Part shown: positions 20,454 through 28,152 of the stretch, in pieces | How the letters are laid out: each line of letters starts with the position of its first letter | Position numbering within the stretch: position 1 is the stretch's first letter | Assembly (NCBI GenBank): GCA_020849475.1 | Contig: JADLGE010000009.1 | Span: forward strand, 1 to 64,000 | Direction of reading: 5' to 3' | DNA from: Gammaproteobacteria bacterium | GTDB lineage: Bacteria; Pseudomonadota; Gammaproteobacteria; Ga0077536 | DNA length: 64,000 nt | Notes under the pieces: generated by a model | The model's database searches: none | What the model was told of the DNA's origin: nothing | The model's input: the letters and a program-made list of their open reading frames with translations, nothing else | Made by a program: the position numbers and the translations under genes

Positions 20454-20708
20454 AACGCCCACGAGCGGCCCTGTCGCGGTGCATGGCGCACCGCGCCGGG
20501 GCTGGTGGGCAAGCTCGCGTAAACGAGACCTGGCCGCTGAAAATCGGCGCGCGGCGACCTAGCCTTAGTGTGGCCTTCGGGGCATACTTCGGACGTTCGG
20601 GCAGGGAGGCCAGGGACGTCATTCCGTTTGCCCACATCGCCCTCGGCGATGGCGGTCCTGCCACGGAGGGTGGCGTTAAGAAGACGCAATTTCGACGATC
20701 TGCAATTC
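20454..20708. other. Intergenic region with a nested inverted-repeat element
   Basis: No gene is seen here. Just after the bdhA stop, GCCCAC (20457-20462) can pair with GTGGGC (20505-20510), and inside it GCGGTGC (20476-20482) pairs with GCACCGC (20488-20494) across a 5-nt loop. No T-run follows, so it is not a standard terminator. The rest holds no feature I can support. Confidence 0.4.
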
Positions 20709-21248
20709 ATGAGTCCTATTGAAACCGCCGACGAAGCACCGAAGGTCACGGACTATCGCGACGATGTCCAGGCCGCGAGTGCGGCGTTACGCAACACCAT
20801 TGCCGAGACCGAGGGACCGCTGCCGCCGGCGTGGGTGGTGGAGTTCATGCTGCGTAGCTGGCGCCGCTACCTGGTGCTGGTGCACCACGACAGCGGGCCG
20901 GGCAGCGCGGCGTGGGCGCGTGCCATCGATTGCACGCGCCGCCTGTTGCAAAGCATCGTGCCGACCGAATCACCGGAGAAACGCGCGGCGCTGATCCGCG
21001 AACTGCCGCGTCTCGTCACCGATGTCAAAATCGCCATCGACAAGGCCCAGGTCGATCCGCAGGAGCGCGACACTTTTCTCGATCAGCTGCGCCAGTTGCA
21101 CATGGGCCTGCTCAAGCTCGAGCAGATGCCGTCAGGTCCGGGCACGGACTTTTCCGATACCGTGACCATGGACGTCCGCGATCCGCGCTACCGCGCGCTG
21201 CTCGACAAGCTCGACGGCGCCGAGGGCATGGAACACATCGAGATGTAA
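20709..21248 (+). CDS. DUF1631 family protein, short C-terminal-like form
   Basis: 179 residues from the ATG at 20709. The segment PPAWVVEFMLRSWRRYLVLV followed by WARAIDCTRRLLQSIVP and LPRLVTDVKIAI matches the C-terminal third of DUF1631 proteins, which usually run to 700 residues or more. The rest of the family domain is absent. Upstream 255 bp show no in-frame DUF1631 coding sequence. It may be a stand-alone domain or the remnant of a longer gene. Function unknown. Confidence 0.65.
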   Translation: MSPIETADEAPKVTDYRDDVQAASAALRNTIAETEGPLPPAWVVEFMLRSWRRYLVLVHHDSGPGSAAWARAIDCTRRLLQSIVPTESPEKRAALIRELPRLVTDVKIAIDKAQVDPQERDTFLDQLRQLHMGLLKLEQMPSGPGTDFSDTVTMDVRDPRYRALLDKLDGAEGMEHIEM

Positions 21249-21275
21249 GGAAATCGGGGACAGGTCTAATTTTTA

Positions 21276-21307
21276 CTTGTGAGTCAGACTGAAGTCTGAC
21301 TCACAAG
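21276..21307. repeat. Perfect extended copy of the GTCAGACTGAAGTCTGAC palindromic repeat
   Basis: Two 15-bp arms, CTTGTGAGTCAGACT and AGTCTGACTCACAAG, flank a 2-nt centre (GA). It lies between the converging DUF1631 and VWA genes, so it could end transcription from both sides, though no long T-run follows. The core is shared with nine other copies in the window. The sequence GGGGACAGGTCTAATTTTTAC lies immediately to the left (21255-21275). Confidence 0.85.
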
Positions 21308-21322
21308 GAATCCTGGTTTTTC

Positions 21323-22699
21323 TCAAATCGCCGTCCGCGCGATTTCGCTCACCACTCTCTCCAGATGCTTCAAGCTGCGGCAGCTTTCTACCTTGTCGCA
21401 GGCCGCGCCGAGTTTCTGCATTTCCGAATCGCCTGAGTTCCAGAACGCCATCGGCTCCGGGTTCAGCCATAGCACGCGGCGGGCGCGTTCGTGGATGCGG
21501 CGCAATGAGCGTTCGCCGGCGTCGCCGTAATTGGAGCGCGCATCGCCCAGGATGATGACGGTGGTGCGCTGATCGATGTCAGCAAGGGTCAGGCGTTCCA
21601 GTTCCGCGAGCGCGCCGCCGTAATCGGTGGAACCCATGCCATAGGTGTTGACCGTTTCGATCACGGCGTCTTCCACCGGCTTGGTTTCGAACAGCTGGGT
21701 CACTTCGCCCAGGTGGCTCGAGAACGCAAACGCGCGCACCTTGGGCAGCACTTCGGCGACGCTGTAGAGGAACAAGAGCAGAAAGCGCGCGACCTGCGCC
21801 ACCGAGCCCGACACGTCGCACACGGCGATGACCTTGGGGCGGTCGACGCGCACGCGCTTCCACACCGTTTCGAACAACAGGCCGTCGTACTCGATGTTCT
21901 TGCGGATGGTGTGGCGCACGTCGAGCTGGCCGCGCTTGGAGACATGGCGGCGGCGCGAATGCAGCGATACCAGGCGCTTGGCGAGCTTGCGCACCAGTTC
22001 CTGCATGACCTTGAAGTCACGCATCTCGATGCGTGCCAAAGGCGTCTTCTGCAACACTTCCTCGCGCAGTTTCGGCCACGCATTGGCGGTGTACATCAGC
22101 ATCTGGCGATCGACCAGTTCGGCGACATTCTCGATGAGGCGCGCCTTCTGTTCTTTGAGCTTCAAGGCGCGCGGGTCGTCGTCGTTGGCTTTAAGCAGCG
22201 CGAACAGGAAGTCGTCCAGGGGCTCGATGCCCATGTCTTCGAGGATGCGGCGGATGTACATGCCGCGCTGGGTGAAGAGGCGGATGTTCTGCAGCTGCAC
22301 GTTGCGCGCGGCGCTGGCCAGGGCCTGCTGCAGGGCTGCGCCATCGCCGCGTTCCAGCATCGCGGCGAGACCGCCCGCGCCGCCGCCACCGCTGCCGCCC
22401 TGGCCGGCGTCGTCACCGGCCGCGCCCTCGCGCTGCGCATCGTCGCCGCCCTGCTCGCCGGCCAGCGCGTCGTCACCGCTCAGCGCTTCAAACGTGAAGA
22501 AGCGCTCGAAGCAATCATTGAAGCGCGATTTGTCGTCGGGGGTCTTGGCCAGCACCTGACCGAGCGCTTCCTTGATCAACGTGCGATGTTCAAAGCCGAC
22601 CAGTTCGAGCGCGGCTGCCGCATCGATGCTTTCGGCGGTCGACACGCGCACATCGCTGGCGCGCAGCGCCTTGATGAAATTGGAGAGGACCTGGGTCAC
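21323..22699 (-). CDS. VWA domain-containing CoxE-like protein
   Basis: 458 residues. The N-terminal helical part includes a Gly/Ala-rich acidic stretch (about 85-125). The C-terminal von Willebrand A domain (about 275-440) has the MIDAS motif CDVSGSV. This is the CoxE/YehP-type architecture that partners MoxR AAA ATPases. The start overlaps the end of the moxR-like gene by 4 nt. Such pairs usually remodel or insert cofactors into a client enzyme; no obvious client lies next to it here. Confidence 0.85.
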   Translation of the reverse strand: MTQVLSNFIKALRASDVRVSTAESIDAAAALELVGFEHRTLIKEALGQVLAKTPDDKSRFNDCFERFFTFEALSGDDALAGEQGGDDAQREGAAGDDAGQGGSGGGGAGGLAAMLERGDGAALQQALASAARNVQLQNIRLFTQRGMYIRRILEDMGIEPLDDFLFALLKANDDDPRALKLKEQKARLIENVAELVDRQMLMYTANAWPKLREEVLQKTPLARIEMRDFKVMQELVRKLAKRLVSLHSRRRHVSKRGQLDVRHTIRKNIEYDGLLFETVWKRVRVDRPKVIAVCDVSGSVAQVARFLLLFLYSVAEVLPKVRAFAFSSHLGEVTQLFETKPVEDAVIETVNTYGMGSTDYGGALAELERLTLADIDQRTTVIILGDARSNYGDAGERSLRRIHERARRVLWLNPEPMAFWNSGDSEMQKLGAACDKVESCRSLKHLERVVSEIARTAI

Positions 22700-23643
22700 G
22701 CGTTCTTCGCCGCCTGACGGGTCAGCGCCGGTACTTCGGCATCGACATGCTCGATGTCATCCTGGAATTTCAGCAGCACGTTCAGGGTCTGGCGCACCAG
22801 CGTCGGTTCGAGTTCGGCGGCGTGCAGCAGCAACAGGGTGCGCGCCCAGTCGATGGTCTCGCTGACCGCCGGCACTTTCTTGAGATCGAGTCCGCGCAGG
22901 CTCTGCACGAACGCCACCAGCTGCGTGCGCAGACCCGCTTCCAGCGCCGGCACGCGCGATTCGATGATGCGCTGTTCGAGCTTGGCATCGGGAAACGGAA
23001 TGTAGAGATGCAGACAGCGACGCTTCAAGGCATCGCCGATTTCACGGGTATTGTTGGAAGTCAGGAACACCACCGGCGGGTGCTTGGCCTTGACGGTGCC
23101 AATCTCGGGAATCGAGATCTGATAGTCCTGCAGCAGTTCGAGCAGGAAGGCTTCGAATTCCTGATCCGACTTGTCGATTTCGTCTATCAGCAGCACCGCG
23201 CCCTGCGGCGCCCACAGCGCTTTCAACAGCGGTCGCGGCTCGAGGAATTCCTCGTTGAAGAAGGTGTCGTCGAATTCATGCAGGCGCGCGATGGATTCCT
23301 TCAAGCCCTGCGCGCCCTGCATGAGGTCACCGAGCTTTTCCTTCAGCACCTGGGTGTAGAGCAGCTGCTTGCCGTATTTCCATTCGTACAAGGCCTTCGA
23401 TTCATCGAGACCTTCGTAGCACTGCAGGCGGATGAGCGGCTTGTCGAGCAGCTTGGCGGTGGCGTTGGCGAGTTCGGTCTTGCCCACACCGGGCGGGCCT
23501 TCCACCAGGATGGGCTTGGCCAGCGCCTGGGCAATGTACACGCAGGTCGCGATGGCGTCGCTGGCGATATAGCCCGAGCTCTGGAAGCCGCGCTGGATGT
23601 CGGCAAGGGCCGCGAGGGCGGCGTTGGGGGTGGCGGTGGTCAC
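22696..23643 (-). CDS. MoxR family AAA+ ATPase
   Basis: 315 residues. Walker A GPPGVGKTE (about residues 41-49), Walker B VLLIDEIDKSD, sensor-1 FLTSNNTRE and the arginine region RRCLHLYIPFPD are all clear. MoxR ATPases act as chaperone-like factors with VWA partners. Gene order moxR-VWA with a 4-nt overlap (22696-22699) means coupled translation. Client protein unknown. Confidence 0.93.
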   Translation of the reverse strand: MTTATPNAALAALADIQRGFQSSGYIASDAIATCVYIAQALAKPILVEGPPGVGKTELANATAKLLDKPLIRLQCYEGLDESKALYEWKYGKQLLYTQVLKEKLGDLMQGAQGLKESIARLHEFDDTFFNEEFLEPRPLLKALWAPQGAVLLIDEIDKSDQEFEAFLLELLQDYQISIPEIGTVKAKHPPVVFLTSNNTREIGDALKRRCLHLYIPFPDAKLEQRIIESRVPALEAGLRTQLVAFVQSLRGLDLKKVPAVSETIDWARTLLLLHAAELEPTLVRQTLNVLLKFQDDIEHVDAEVPALTRQAAKNA

Positions 23644-23682
23644 GTGGTCAATCCTGTGTCTTTTAATTCTGAGAATTCGAAT

Positions 23683-24357
23683 TCATGTGTGGCGCAGCAG
23701 CCAGGCGAGGCGGTTGCGCAATTTCTTCAGCCACTCGGCGCCCAGTACTTCCATGCCGGCCAGGCGTTCGAGGCGCGCCAGCGGTGGCCGTGCCTCGCGC
23801 AGCGTGGCGTGAAATTCCGCGAGGCTTAACGCCTCGTGCTCGCGCTCGAGCAAGGCGAGACTGGCGCCCGCGCGCACGCGGCCGCCCTCGAGCACCCGGT
23901 AGTACCAGCCACAGCAGCCCTGCTGCTGCATGTAGCGCGCGAGCCCGTCGGCGCCGTAACGGCGGTCTATCTTGCCGCAGGGACTGCGTGGCTGGGTGAG
24001 CTGGATGCGCGCCGCGCCGAAGCTGTACACGTCGCCGAGACAGACCGTGGCTTCGGTCATGCCGAGGCTGGACATATTCTCGCCGATGGAGCCTGGCGCC
24101 AGCAGTTCCCCAATCGCGGGGAATGCCTGGGCAAGCCGTGGGTAGTGTTCGCTCGGAAACTGGTGCAGGGCTTTGTCCGGCCCGCCGTGCAGGCGCCGGT
24201 CAGCCTGGGCATCGCCGGCCAGGCCGAGGGCGCTCAAGGCGACTTCGCCGCTCAAAGCGCGCTTGACGATGGCGCTCGGCCGTCCGCCACCGAGAGGCGC
24301 GACACCACCGGCATAGAGGCCAAGCACGGCAGTGGGCAGGTCGGACATCGCAGGCAT
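23683..24357 (-). CDS. MOSC domain-containing protein (YiiM type)
   Basis: 224 residues, start at 24357 or three codons later (24348). The MOSC core is present: HGGPDKALHQFPSEHY, GSIGENMSSLG, and the cysteine in SPCGKIDRRYG (about residue 127) expected to bind the molybdenum cofactor's sulfur. Followed by the YiiM-type helical tail. Homologues reduce N-hydroxylated compounds or relate to molybdenum-cofactor handling. Divergent from the HAD gene at 24426. Confidence 0.85.
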   Translation of the reverse strand: MPAMSDLPTAVLGLYAGGVAPLGGGRPSAIVKRALSGEVALSALGLAGDAQADRRLHGGPDKALHQFPSEHYPRLAQAFPAIGELLAPGSIGENMSSLGMTEATVCLGDVYSFGAARIQLTQPRSPCGKIDRRYGADGLARYMQQQGCCGWYYRVLEGGRVRAGASLALLEREHEALSLAEFHATLREARPPLARLERLAGMEVLGAEWLKKLRNRLAWLLRHT

Positions 24358-24425
24358 ACGACAGCATACCTGTTAGCTCCCGATCTGCGAAAATGCCGGG
24401 CTCCCTTCCAGGCATCGAGGTCACC

Positions 24426-25073
24426 ATGGGTTTCAAGGCAGTGTTATGGGATTTTGGCGGCGTCATCACCACCTCGCCGTTCGACAATTTCAATCGTTAC
24501 GAGGCCGCGCGCGGCCTGCCTCTCAATTTCATCCGCGGTGTCAACGCCATCAATCCTCACGACAACGCGTGGGCGAAGTTCGAATCGAGCCGCTGCACGG
24601 TCGAGGAGTTCGACCACCTGTTCGCGGCCGAGACCGCCGCCGCCGGCCACGAGATTCGCGGCAACGAAGTGATAGGCCTGTTGGGTGGCGATGTGCGGCC
24701 GCGCATGGTGAAAGTGCTGACGCGCTGCAAGCAGGATTACCGCGTCGCCTGCCTCACCAACAATGCCAATGCCGGCCAGGGCACCGGCATGTCCAGCACC
24801 GATCAGCAGGCCGAGGACGTCAAGGCGGTGATGAAATTGTTCGACATCGTCATCGAGTCGAGCAAGGAGGGCATACGCAAACCCGATCCGCGTATCTACC
24901 GGATGGCCTGCGAGCGCATCGGCGTGGCGCCGGAGGCGGTGGTGTATCTCGACGACCTCGGCATCAATCTCAAACCCGCGCGCGATATGGGCATGACCAC
25001 CATCAAGGTCACCTCGGAGCAGCAGGCCATCGACGATTTGAGCCGCATTCTCGGCATCGATTTCGGCGTGTGA
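24426..25073 (+). CDS. HAD-family hydrolase (epoxide hydrolase N-terminal / ACAD10-like)
   Basis: 215 residues from the ATG at 24426. Motif I is WDFGGVI (nucleophile Asp, with Gly where many HADs have the second Asp, as usual in this subfamily), motif II CLTNNANAG, motif III Lys in IRKPDPRIY, motif IV YLDDLGINLKPA. The pattern matches HAD-IA proteins related to the N-terminal domain of epoxide hydrolase and ACAD10. Substrate unknown. A start at 24393 is possible but lacks support. Confidence 0.85.
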   Translation: MGFKAVLWDFGGVITTSPFDNFNRYEAARGLPLNFIRGVNAINPHDNAWAKFESSRCTVEEFDHLFAAETAAAGHEIRGNEVIGLLGGDVRPRMVKVLTRCKQDYRVACLTNNANAGQGTGMSSTDQQAEDVKAVMKLFDIVIESSKEGIRKPDPRIYRMACERIGVAPEAVVYLDDLGINLKPARDMGMTTIKVTSEQQAIDDLSRILGIDFGV

Positions 25074-25091
25074 AGCCTTGCGGTCCGGCGC

Positions 25092-25313
25092 TCAGTCCGG
25101 GCCGCTTTGATTCTTGCCGAGCTGCTGACGGGCATTGGCCACGCAGCGATCGCAGATATTGCCCTTGGGCGCCGACACCAGCTGCCGGTATTCGCCCTTG
25201 CCGCGCCCGCAAAACGAACACAGCGGCGGCTCGCCTTTGAAGATCGAAAGCGCCGGGGTGGTTTCGAGGCGCTGCGTGCCTGGCGGCGGGTCGCTGTGAT
25301 CATCCTGACTCAT
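25092..25313 (-). CDS. ClpX-type C4 zinc finger protein
   Basis: 73 residues from the ATG at 25313 (MSQDDHSDPPPGTQ). The C-terminal two-thirds match the ClpX zinc-binding domain: LCSFCGRGKGEYRQLVSAPK then ICDRCV, giving four cysteines in two CxxC pairs. There is no ATPase domain, so it is a stand-alone zinc-binding domain. It may bind proteins or adaptors as the ClpX domain does; that is inferred. It follows the TPR gene by 20 bp. Confidence 0.75.
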   Translation of the reverse strand: MSQDDHSDPPPGTQRLETTPALSIFKGEPPLCSFCGRGKGEYRQLVSAPKGNICDRCVANARQQLGKNQSGPD

Positions 25314-25333
25314 CGACGGGATCTCCGGCCGGC

Positions 25334-26071
25334 TCAGGCCTGCGCCTCGCGGCGCGCCTGTGCCACCCACTTCTGATAAAGGTTGTTGTAGTGCTTGCCG
25401 GCGGTCTTGCTGCGCGCCACCACGCTTTCATACAGCGCGCGTGCTTCGTCGGCGCGACCCTGGGCTTGCAACAGCATGGCCAGCCTGCAGCTCGCTTCGG
25501 GCCCGGCACTGTAGTCCGCAAGCGCGCGGTATTCGTCCATGGCCTCGTCGATGCGGCCGCTTTCTTCGAGCGCGCGCGCGTAGAGCAGATGGCCGTCCTG
25601 CGAGGTCTTGCCCTGGTTGGCGCGCTTGAAGTCATCGAGGGCGCGCAGCGTTTCGGCGAATTCGGCAAGACCGAAATGGGCATGGGCGAGGCCCAGCAGC
25701 AAATCGGGATCGTCGCTGTGCACGCCGCTCAGCGAGCGTTGGAACAGTTCTTTCGCCTCGGCGAAATTCCCTTTGGCGAGATGCAGCTCGGCGAGCGCCA
25801 GCGCGTTCTGCGCGGTGCGCGCCAAGGCGTATTGCTCGGTCGCCTCGCGCATCGCTTTGTCAGGGTCGACGGCGTGGGCAATGCTGCGCTGGGCGGACTT
25901 CGCAGCGTTGGTATTGGTCAGCTCCGGCAGCAGCTCGATGATGAAATAGGCGAGCGTGCCTATGAGCGGAAAGAACAGCACGATGAACACCCAGGTGGTG
26001 TTGCGTCCGGTCTTGATGATGTGCACGACCAGCGCCAGTTGCACGATGATGGAAATGACTAGCAACGGCAC
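25334..26071 (-). CDS. Membrane-anchored TPR protein with PLDc_N-like segment
   Basis: About 245 residues from a GTG at 26071, with GAGG eight bases upstream; an upstream frame to 26173 looks non-coding. Two N-terminal membrane helices, VISIIVQLALVVHII and TTWVFIVLFFPLIGTLAYFI, match the PLD-nuclease N-terminal (PLDc_N) membrane segment. Then tetratricopeptide-type repeats from about residue 80, including YALARTAQNALALAELHLAK and AEAKELFQRSL. It is a probable inner-membrane scaffold with a cytoplasmic TPR domain. Partner unknown. Confidence 0.75.
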   Translation of the reverse strand: MPLLVISIIVQLALVVHIIKTGRNTTWVFIVLFFPLIGTLAYFIIELLPELTNTNAAKSAQRSIAHAVDPDKAMREATEQYALARTAQNALALAELHLAKGNFAEAKELFQRSLSGVHSDDPDLLLGLAHAHFGLAEFAETLRALDDFKRANQGKTSQDGHLLYARALEESGRIDEAMDEYRALADYSAGPEASCRLAMLLQAQGRADEARALYESVVARSKTAGKHYNNLYQKWVAQARREAQA

Positions 26072-26169
26072 GCGGCTGACCTCGACGGCAAGGAGACAGA
26101 GTGGACGGCGGCCAGCCTGGCCGCGCGTTCTGTACAAGTATACGGGGCAAGCGCTCCCACGGAATCCTG

Positions 26170-26838
26170 TCACGAGGGTTTTGCGTCATGCCTGAAAGCG
26201 CCGGTAGCGAGGAAATGCAGCACTTCCGCAATCACGAGTCCGTTGCGCATGATGAATGGATGGGCGACCGGCAGGCTCAAGAAATCGTGCATGCCTTCGA
26301 CCTGGGTGGCGGTCAGCGACACCTTGCCGTCGTCGGGTGAGGGCAGGGCGGTGGACAGAATGGGATTGACGCTGCGCGTGCCGGCAATCACGCCCACCGG
26401 GTAATCCACCGCGCCGAGATGGCGCGGCACGCTGTCGTCACGCGTGCCGAGTTCGAAGCCTGCCGGTCCGTTGATGAAGGCATAGCCCGGCACGCGACGG
26501 AAAGCGTCCACCACTTCACTGCCCTGGTTGGGCGGTGCGAGCATCACCACGCGACCGAGATTGGCGGGGCGCTGCATCTTCAGGTAATGGCGCACCAGGA
26601 TGCCGCCCAGCGAATGGGTGACGAAGTGCAGCCTGGCGCAGCGCGCGAGATTTTCGCGCGCCAGCGTCTGGCCAATGCTGAGCGTGGCCAAGGTCGCGAT
26701 GTCGTACTTGCGCGACGGGTAATCGACATTGACGACGCGATAGCCCGCGTCACGCAGGGCGGCGGCCAGCCTCGCCATGGAGCGCGCGGTGCGCGCGAGG
26801 CCGTGCAGCAGGATGACGCACTCGTCGTATGAATTCAT
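26170..26838 (-). CDS. Alpha/beta hydrolase (lipase/acyltransferase-like)
   Basis: 222 residues from the ATG at 26838 (MNSYDECVILLHGLART). The oxyanion HG motif is ILLHG (about residue 12), the nucleophile elbow is FVTHSLGGILVR (Ser near residue 79), and a late His lies in VEGMHDFL. No signal peptide. It resembles small bacterial triacylglycerol-lipase-like or acetyltransferase-like hydrolases. It diverges from the integron integrase; substrate unknown. Confidence 0.8.
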   Translation of the reverse strand: MNSYDECVILLHGLARTARSMARLAAALRDAGYRVVNVDYPSRKYDIATLATLSIGQTLARENLARCARLHFVTHSLGGILVRHYLKMQRPANLGRVVMLAPPNQGSEVVDAFRRVPGYAFINGPAGFELGTRDDSVPRHLGAVDYPVGVIAGTRSVNPILSTALPSPDDGKVSLTATQVEGMHDFLSLPVAHPFIMRNGLVIAEVLHFLATGAFRHDAKPS

Positions 26839-27041
26839 GAATGACGGCGAGCGCGGCCGGCAGAGGCGGTTCTGGAGTCCATGCCGCAGGCCATCGTCCT
26901 GGTGCGAGTGTTGCCGCCCATGATCCGTCGACGGGAGGGCAAGCGCAATGCTGCACTCGATGCCCCATGCGTGCGCGATTGCACAGGCGCCGCGCCATCG
27001 GTTAGCGTGCGCGCTGGACATCCAACCGGAGACACAAGGAC
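26839..27041. other. Divergent spacer between hydrolase and integron integrase
   Basis: 203 bp between two divergent genes, the place where attI would sit in an integron. One match to the core site appears: on the minus strand 27026-27020 reads GTTGGAT (GTTRRRY), close to the integrase start. A match of this degeneracy is expected by chance in a region this size, so it is weak. No attC-like array was found on either side. Confidence 0.3.
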
Positions 27042-28034
27042 GTGGCTTCATCCTCCGCTTTTCTTGAGCGCGTGCGCGCCGCGGTGCGCGTGCGTCATTA
27101 CAGTGTGCGCACCGAACAGGCCTATGTGTACTGGGTGCGACGCTTCATCCATTTCCACGAGCGTCGGCATCCCGAGCGCATGGGCGAGCGCGAGGTGGCG
27201 GTCTTCCTGTCGGATCTCGCGCTGCGCGGCCAGGTGGCGCCCGCCACCCAGAACCAGGCCTTGAACGCGCTGGTGTTCCTCTACAGCGTGGTGCTCGAAC
27301 GGCCGCTCGCGGATCTGCCCGGCGTGGTGCGGGCCAAGGACAAAATCCACCTGCCGGTGGTGCTGTCGGTGGAAGAGGTGGCGCGCGTGCTGGCGCAACT
27401 GCCGGAACGCGTGTGGCTACCGGCCTGCCTGCAATATGGCTCGGGCCTGCGCCTCATGGAAAGTGTGCGTCTGCGCGTCAAGGATCTCGATTTCGAGCAC
27501 CGCGCGCTGCTGGTCAGGGACGGCAAGGGCGGCAAGGATCGTGTGGTGACCTTGCCCGACGAATTGATTGAGCCGTTGCAGCGCCATCTTGCCGCACGCA
27601 GGACGGTGTTCGAACGCGACTGCGGCGAAGGCCACGGCGCGGTGTGGCTGCCCCATGCCTTGCAGCGCAAGTATCCCGCCGCGCCGCTCGACTGGGGCTG
27701 GCAGTACGTGTTCGCCGCTGACAAGGTCACCACCGATCCGCGCAGCGGCCGGCGCCATCGTCATCACCTCGATGAGCAACGGGTGCAGCGCGCGGTGCGC
27801 CAGGCGGTGGTGCGTGCCAACATCGCCAAGCCGGCCAGCTGTCACAGCCTGCGTCATTCCTTCGCCACCCATCTGCTGGAACGCGGCGCCGATATCCGCA
27901 CCGTGCAGGAACAGCTCGGGCACCGCGACATCCGCACCACGCAGATTTACACCCATGTGCTGAAACGCGGCGGGCTGGCGGTCAAGAGTCCGCTGGCGGC
28001 GGTGTTGGCGCTGCGCGTGGATGGCACGCAGTAG
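27042..28034 (+). CDS. intI: Integron integrase (tyrosine recombinase)
   Basis: 330 residues from a GTG at 27042 with GGAG and AAGGA upstream. Catalytic residues are visible: Arg in GSGLRLMES (residue 137), His268-x-x-Arg271 in [13 protein letters not shown], His294 in [10 protein letters not shown] and nucleophile Tyr303 in IYTHV. The IntI-specific insertion between the two arms is present ([20 protein letters not shown]), which separates IntI from ordinary XerC/D recombinases. IntI captures gene cassettes at attI. No cassette array is visible nearby, so it may be an orphan. Confidence 0.85.
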   Translation: MASSSAFLERVRAAVRVRHYSVRTEQAYVYWVRRFIHFHERRHPERMGEREVAVFLSDLALRGQVAPATQNQALNALVFLYSVVLERPLADLPGVVRAKDKIHLPVVLSVEEVARVLAQLPERVWLPACLQYGSGLRLMESVRLRVKDLDFEHRALLVRDGKGGKDRVVTLPDELIEPLQRHLAARRTVFERDCGEGHGAVWLPHALQRKYPAAPLDWGWQYVFAADKVTTDPRSGRRHRHHLDEQRVQRAVRQAVVRANIAKPASCHSLRHSFATHLLERGADIRTVQEQLGHRDIRTTQIYTHVLKRGGLAVKSPLAAVLALRVDGTQ

Positions 28035-28090
28035 CTGTGTCAACGTTCCGGGCCGCACCCGAGGTGCGATAGGATGCTCGCTCTCTACAG

Positions 28091-28110
28091 ACGGCGTGTG
28101 CTCACGCCGT
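28091..28110. terminator. Hairpin after intI
   Basis: A perfect 8-bp stem (ACGGCGTG/CACGCCGT) with loop TGCT, 57 bp past the intI stop and 43 bp before the next gene. No T-run follows, so it is only a possible terminator. Confidence 0.3.
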
Positions 28111-28152
28111 GGCGCGGGCCGCGCCCCTGTTCGAACACCAGCGGAGTGAATG

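Noticed and set aside
28128-28145. tRNA T-arm-like sequence TGTTCGAACACC
   Set aside because: No acceptor, D or anticodon arm surrounds it; it lies just before the LLM oxidoreductase start.
25092-28150. attC sites or a cassette array beside the integron integrase
   Set aside because: No paired RYYYAAC/GTTRRRY sites with the expected inner boxes were found; neighbouring genes look like ordinary chromosomal genes.
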